Part shown: piece after piece, positions 60,490 to 64,000 of the stretch
How positions within the stretch are numbered: position 1 is the first letter of the stretch
How the letters are laid out: each line of letters opens with the position of its first letter
Assembly (NCBI GenBank): GCA_036897095.1
Contig: JAYMSP010000063.1
Location: 1-64,000, forward strand
Reading direction: 5' to 3'
Source: Plantago elongata
Lineage: Eukaryota; Streptophyta; Magnoliopsida; Lamiales; Plantaginaceae
Length of the DNA stretch: 64,000 bases
The notes under the pieces: generated by a model
Database searches by the model: none
Seen by the model: the letters and a program-made list of their open reading frames with translations, nothing else
Told to the model about the DNA's origin: nothing
Made by a program: the position numbers and the translations under genes

Positions 60490-60948
60490 TGAACATTGAT
60501 GGCTGAACGTTAGGGAAACGGGCCACACGGGCATCAAATGTGTGATAAGACAGTGCGACGGGAACTTTGTACGTGCTTGTTCAACTTACATAGGCACGGC
60601 AGATAACAATATGACATAGTTGTGTGCTCCGAAGACATGATTAATAGTGGCCCGACAGTTGGGAATGATATATTTTGAAATTAAGACTGACTCATGTAAT
60701 GTTTTATCTTGATCGAAATGACAATGATCACACCATGATCGCACCCTTCCTATCGTGGAGGACATTCGGCTTATATCCTTAGCTCTTTCACGGAGTGGGA
60801 ATTATACAACATCTTCAGGGAAGGAAATAGGGTTACAAACATTATGGCAAAGTCTGATAGTAATAATATTAGTAGACTAGACTCTACCCATACATCTGAT
60901 GTAACCTATAAGTATAATTTGTTGATCTGGGATGTTTGTCCGACATGA
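60490..60948 (+). pseudogene. LINE RNase H (RVT_3) relic
   Basis: Plus-strand translation gives, in changing frames, the order of motifs of the RNase H domain at the end of plant L1 ORF2: NIDG near the start, YIGTADNNMTELCA (the acidic Glu block), IKTDSCNV (the Asp block), FLSIVEDIRLI and WELYNIFREGNRVTNIMAKSDSN (the C-terminal His/Arg-Glu-Asn block), then a stop at 60946-60948. At least three frame changes are needed. About 115 bases of possible 3' UTR follow, ending at a short A-run near 61060. It is a separate copy from the LINE at 28.5-30 kb. Confidence 0.65.
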
Positions 60949-61064
60949 CTTTTGTTATCTATGTATTCGATATGTATGAACGAGCGCCCCGGATGGTAGA
61001 CACTTGGGTGACTCGTAGGACTGTATCTTCAGCTTAATTAATTATATTATTATCTTTAAAAAAA

Positions 61065-62270
61065 TCAATTTGTTATAGTCAAATTAAAGTATGAAATCAT
61101 CAACCGCGTCTTTGGTCCATGACCATCTCTTAACTTGCTTGCCACCTACATTTTGGTGTAGGGTTGAGGGACATTGGCAAATATTGATGTTGGTAACTCT
61201 TCGGTTACCAGGTTTCCATTCGCTCCTCTAGTTTACTTTTAGTTGCCACAAAGGACCATCACTCCTGGCCATGTTATTTACTGTGGTTGGTTGTATTCTG
61301 CCTTTGTAGTCTTGGTTTAGAATTCGTTAGCGACCCTCACTCTCGTCTAGATTTTGTATCTAAATATTGTATTAGACGACGGTGTTAGTTATAACTTTTG
61401 AAGTAGTAGTAAGCCTTAAAGTGTTCCACTGCTTTTGGGCTTAATGGACTTTAAATTATGGTTCACTTGACTTGTCTTGGAGGATTTATTCACTGTTCTC
61501 GACGGAAATGAGTTTTAAGGAACATATTGGTATAAAATTTGAATGGACCTTTTTAATTGAAATTAATTTTTTTTATAAAATATTCAATTTAAGTGGAGAG
61601 ATGGTCACCCAGCGGTATAACAAATAGGACGAATGTTTACGTCAAGATGGCAATTCTTTGGCATATTTGGGAAGTTCTGTAATTGGTTGTGAATTCTCTT
61701 ATCCTTAGTTCCATGTGGTTAGGACTCCATGTAAAGTCAACCTGTAATTTTACTCTTCAATTTGTGGTCAAGCATTTCTTATACTCTATGTACTCTTGAT
61801 CTTTTCTATTAATTTAATTTAGTCGGTTTAAGAAAAAATATCAGCTACAAGAAGTCAAAAGCTCCTTTAGCATTCATTACTCATTCTGTATGACCAGTTT
61901 CCTGTAATTACATAATCATTTACCATGATTTGAATTATATAACAATTACTTAAAGATGTGAGTTCCTTATTTAGTAGACTAGAGTCACCATACATTCAAA
62001 TAAATTCCAGATTGACAGAGTTTCAAAATTAAATTTTGTTTATCTTGACCATATATGACTTTTATTCCATGTTTTATATTAGACAGATCAGATGGTGACT
62101 ATTAATTCATTTCAAGTCAATTATAGTGAATATATTATATTTTGATTTAATTTTGGTAATTCAATATTTCTTTTTACAAAAAAATAAGTGGGAAAATAAT
62201 ATATTATGTTGACCAATTCTCCATATAGGAAAATCATTAATTAGTCATTTTTAGAATTATTAACATACAT
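61065..62270. other. Intergenic DNA upstream of the defensin-like gene
   Basis: No gene or structured repeat was recognised; the last few hundred bases are the presumed promoter. Confidence 0.35.
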
Positions 62271-62275
62271 TCCAC

Positions 62276-62282
62276 TATAAAT
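62276..62282 (+). promoter_or_regulatory. TATA box of the defensin-like gene
   Basis: TATAAAT at 62276-62282, 82-88 bases before the ATG at 62364, giving a predicted leader of about 50-55 bases. Confidence 0.6.
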
Positions 62283-62363
62283 TGGCCTGTAGCCTCAGCA
62301 AAAGTTGAATATCTTCTCTGCTTTTTATCAAGAGTTATATAGACAAAAAATACCCCATACACA

Positions 62364-63085
62364 ATGAACAAGAACATTTTTCTCACTCCATTTCTCTGCA
62401 TTCTGCTCATCAGTTTTGTGGTGCAATCTTCTGTTGCTACTAGAAGTAAGTTTCCATTTCTTATTCTTTTCATTTATATGTCAAAAAAATTTTAATCTGT
62501 TTTTATTTGTTAATATTGTAGTATGGAAAACAATTTAAAGAGCTTTGAAAATAAACCTCCATAAAATGATATCTAGTACACACATAAAAAGGGTTACAGG
62601 TTCTCAACATTTTTCTACTATAAACCTGGTTAGAACTTGAACATGATATTAGTTATGAAGCCATTCTTATGAAATTTATCCTTTTAACCTTTCTTTTTTG
62701 TTGAAATGTGCAGATTCGTTAACTGGAAAGTGCCAAAAATCTAGATCAGTCGAAGGTTGTACCGTCGATTTTTGTCGGGAGATATGTGCCGACCTAAAAC
62801 AAAAAATAATATCTGTCAAGTGTGATCTCCAAGATAATTGCATTTGTACCTACCATTGTCCATCTAAGGTACGTATATATATGAAAATTACATTTGTTTT
62901 TATCTCTATAATGTGTGAATTAGAAAAAAATTTCAGTCTAAAAAGTAAATCTTAGCTTGTATAAATTTCATCGTTCAAAATTCAGACTGACTCGTATTAC
63001 AAATGTCATCGTTTAAAATTCAGACTCACTCGTATTATGTTTTCGCTTGTGTTCACAGAGAGAATATGCTAGCATCGGAGTCTAA
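62364..63085 (+). CDS. Defensin-like (DEFL) secreted cysteine-rich peptide
   Basis: Exon 1 62364-62445 encodes a signal peptide (MNKNIFLTPFLCILLISFVV, then QSSVATR) and ends with one base of a codon at donor a|gtaagt. Exon 2 starts at 62714 after tgtgcag. The intron in or just after the signal peptide is the standard DEFL layout. The mature part, NSLTGKCQKSRSVEGC onward, has eight cysteines spaced C-X8-C-X4-C-X3-C-X10-C-X5-C-X1-C-X3-C, which contains the C-X3-C and C-X-C pair of the cysteine-stabilised alpha-beta fold. After the eighth Cys comes PSK and a perfect donor (aag|gtacgt at 62868/62869); I predict a short exon 3 at 63059-63085 adding REYASIGV, 87 residues in all. If that intron is retained the frame would run to 62955 instead. 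Likely apoplastic, with antimicrobial or cell-signalling role; no closer assignment is possible. Confidence 0.75.
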
Positions 63086-63089
63086 TCGT

Positions 63090-64000
63090 TCATATCCACA
63101 CAATGACGAGTCAAGTGGGAGTGAAGTAGTTTATTTTTGTGATGTGATGGGACTTTTGCCAATCCCCAATTTGTTGAGCATGAAATTTAGATGTAGTATT
63201 TATAAGTCCTAGCTCGTATTGTAATCACTTCTATTTGATCATTTTAATAATATTTAAATTTTAATTAAAAAATATATATATTTAGTTCAACATCGACTCA
63301 TTAGAGTTGACCCAATCTTGACCGATGGTTCTAAAAAAACCTTAGTTTGCCAAGAGTGTTGATAGAACCTACTCTTGCCAATGATAAATTCGGTAAAATT
63401 AATAAATTATTTAATTTTATGTGAATAATATGTTCTCCAATTTTATCATTTTAGCGATGTTACCTTGCAAAACATGTAAACCAATACGTATCTCATTTGT
63501 AACCTTCAATTGAAAGCTTGTTTATATTAGGAGTAATGCTTAATGGTGAATACGATAGAAGAGTCAGCAAGTTAAATAGCATAAACCAATACGTACTTGG
63601 TACCGATTGGTTAGACAAGTGCATGTATATTGATGAGATTGTCTTAGTGGGAAAAGTGTCTCCAATAGTCTCATACGTGATAATCTATATGTAAAGATGA
63701 ACCATGTTATTAATAAAAAACTCATGTTATTAATCAAGACACCCACGCTCTTAACATTTAAAATTTTCATATTAATAATACAAGTGATTTTATTAGTAAC
63801 ATGGTCTGTCTCTACATAGAAACCGTCTCTTATAAAACATGGCGCTTGGGTAATAGGTTAACTTCTCATATCATTTCAAGTATTCTCGATAAATACTATT
63901 TGTCTCAGGGTACGTATTTCACTCTTTTGACTGTAAAATCCTATTGCTTTGTTAAAAATACGGTTTGCTTCACTAGATTTTGATGTTATTTTGAAATTCT
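63090..64000. other. Downstream flank of the defensin-like gene, nothing recognised
   Basis: AT-rich sequence. Short frames at 63564-63770 and 63801-63983 show no domain. Confidence 0.35.

Overview
This is a plant nuclear window, most likely from a eudicot. It is AT-rich, its multi-exon genes have ordinary GT-AG introns, and it carries plant-only families (class-B GATA factor, DUF761, DUF3511, F-box-associated, defensin-like) in a large background of decayed transposable elements. I cannot name the species. Every exon chain given below was read by hand from splice sites and checked for reading phase; none was confirmed by transcripts.

Layout. 1-3.1 kb: degenerate tandem repeats, a poly(A) retroposon nested in a small foldback element, and a Tourist-like MITE. 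3.4-7.8 kb: a secreted or GPI-anchored proline-rich protein (+) and a two-exon predicted mitochondrial protein of unknown function (-). 8-11.9 kb: simple-sequence and AT-rich DNA. 11.9-12.4 kb: a two-exon LLM-type B-GATA factor (-). 13 kb: a Ty3/gypsy fossil. 14.35-16.6 kb: a PIF/Harbinger element that carries only its Myb-like ORF1 and whose right end is interrupted by a hAT-type MITE. 17.7-22.3 kb: a complete ten-exon importin-alpha gene (-). 23.8-25.2 kb: tandem repeats and a hAT transposase relic. 26.7-27.1 kb: a DUF3511 gene (-). 28.5-33.4 kb: the 3' part of a LINE, then an unresolved repetitive block. 34.5-39.7 kb: two DUF761 genes (-) flanking a broken Ty1/copia copy. 43.7-44.8 kb: a second copy of the MITE family and an array of short imperfect palindromes. 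46.9-53.2 kb: a complete 22-exon CTP synthase gene (-). 54.4-57.2 kb: tandem repeats and a probable foldback structure. 59-60 kb: an F-box-associated pseudogene. 60.5-61 kb: a LINE RNase H relic. 62.3-63.1 kb: a small defensin-like secreted peptide gene (+).

The host genes do not form a pathway. Importin alpha (nuclear import) and CTP synthase (pyrimidine nucleotide synthesis) are housekeeping genes. The GATA factor is a regulator. The proline-rich and defensin-like proteins are secreted. The two DUF761 genes are the only local paralogue pair. I found no gene cluster or system that I would call new. The most unusual material is structural: nested transposons with readable target-site duplications, two arrays of short palindromes with a similar core at unrelated sites, and many small tandem duplications of 67-240 bp.
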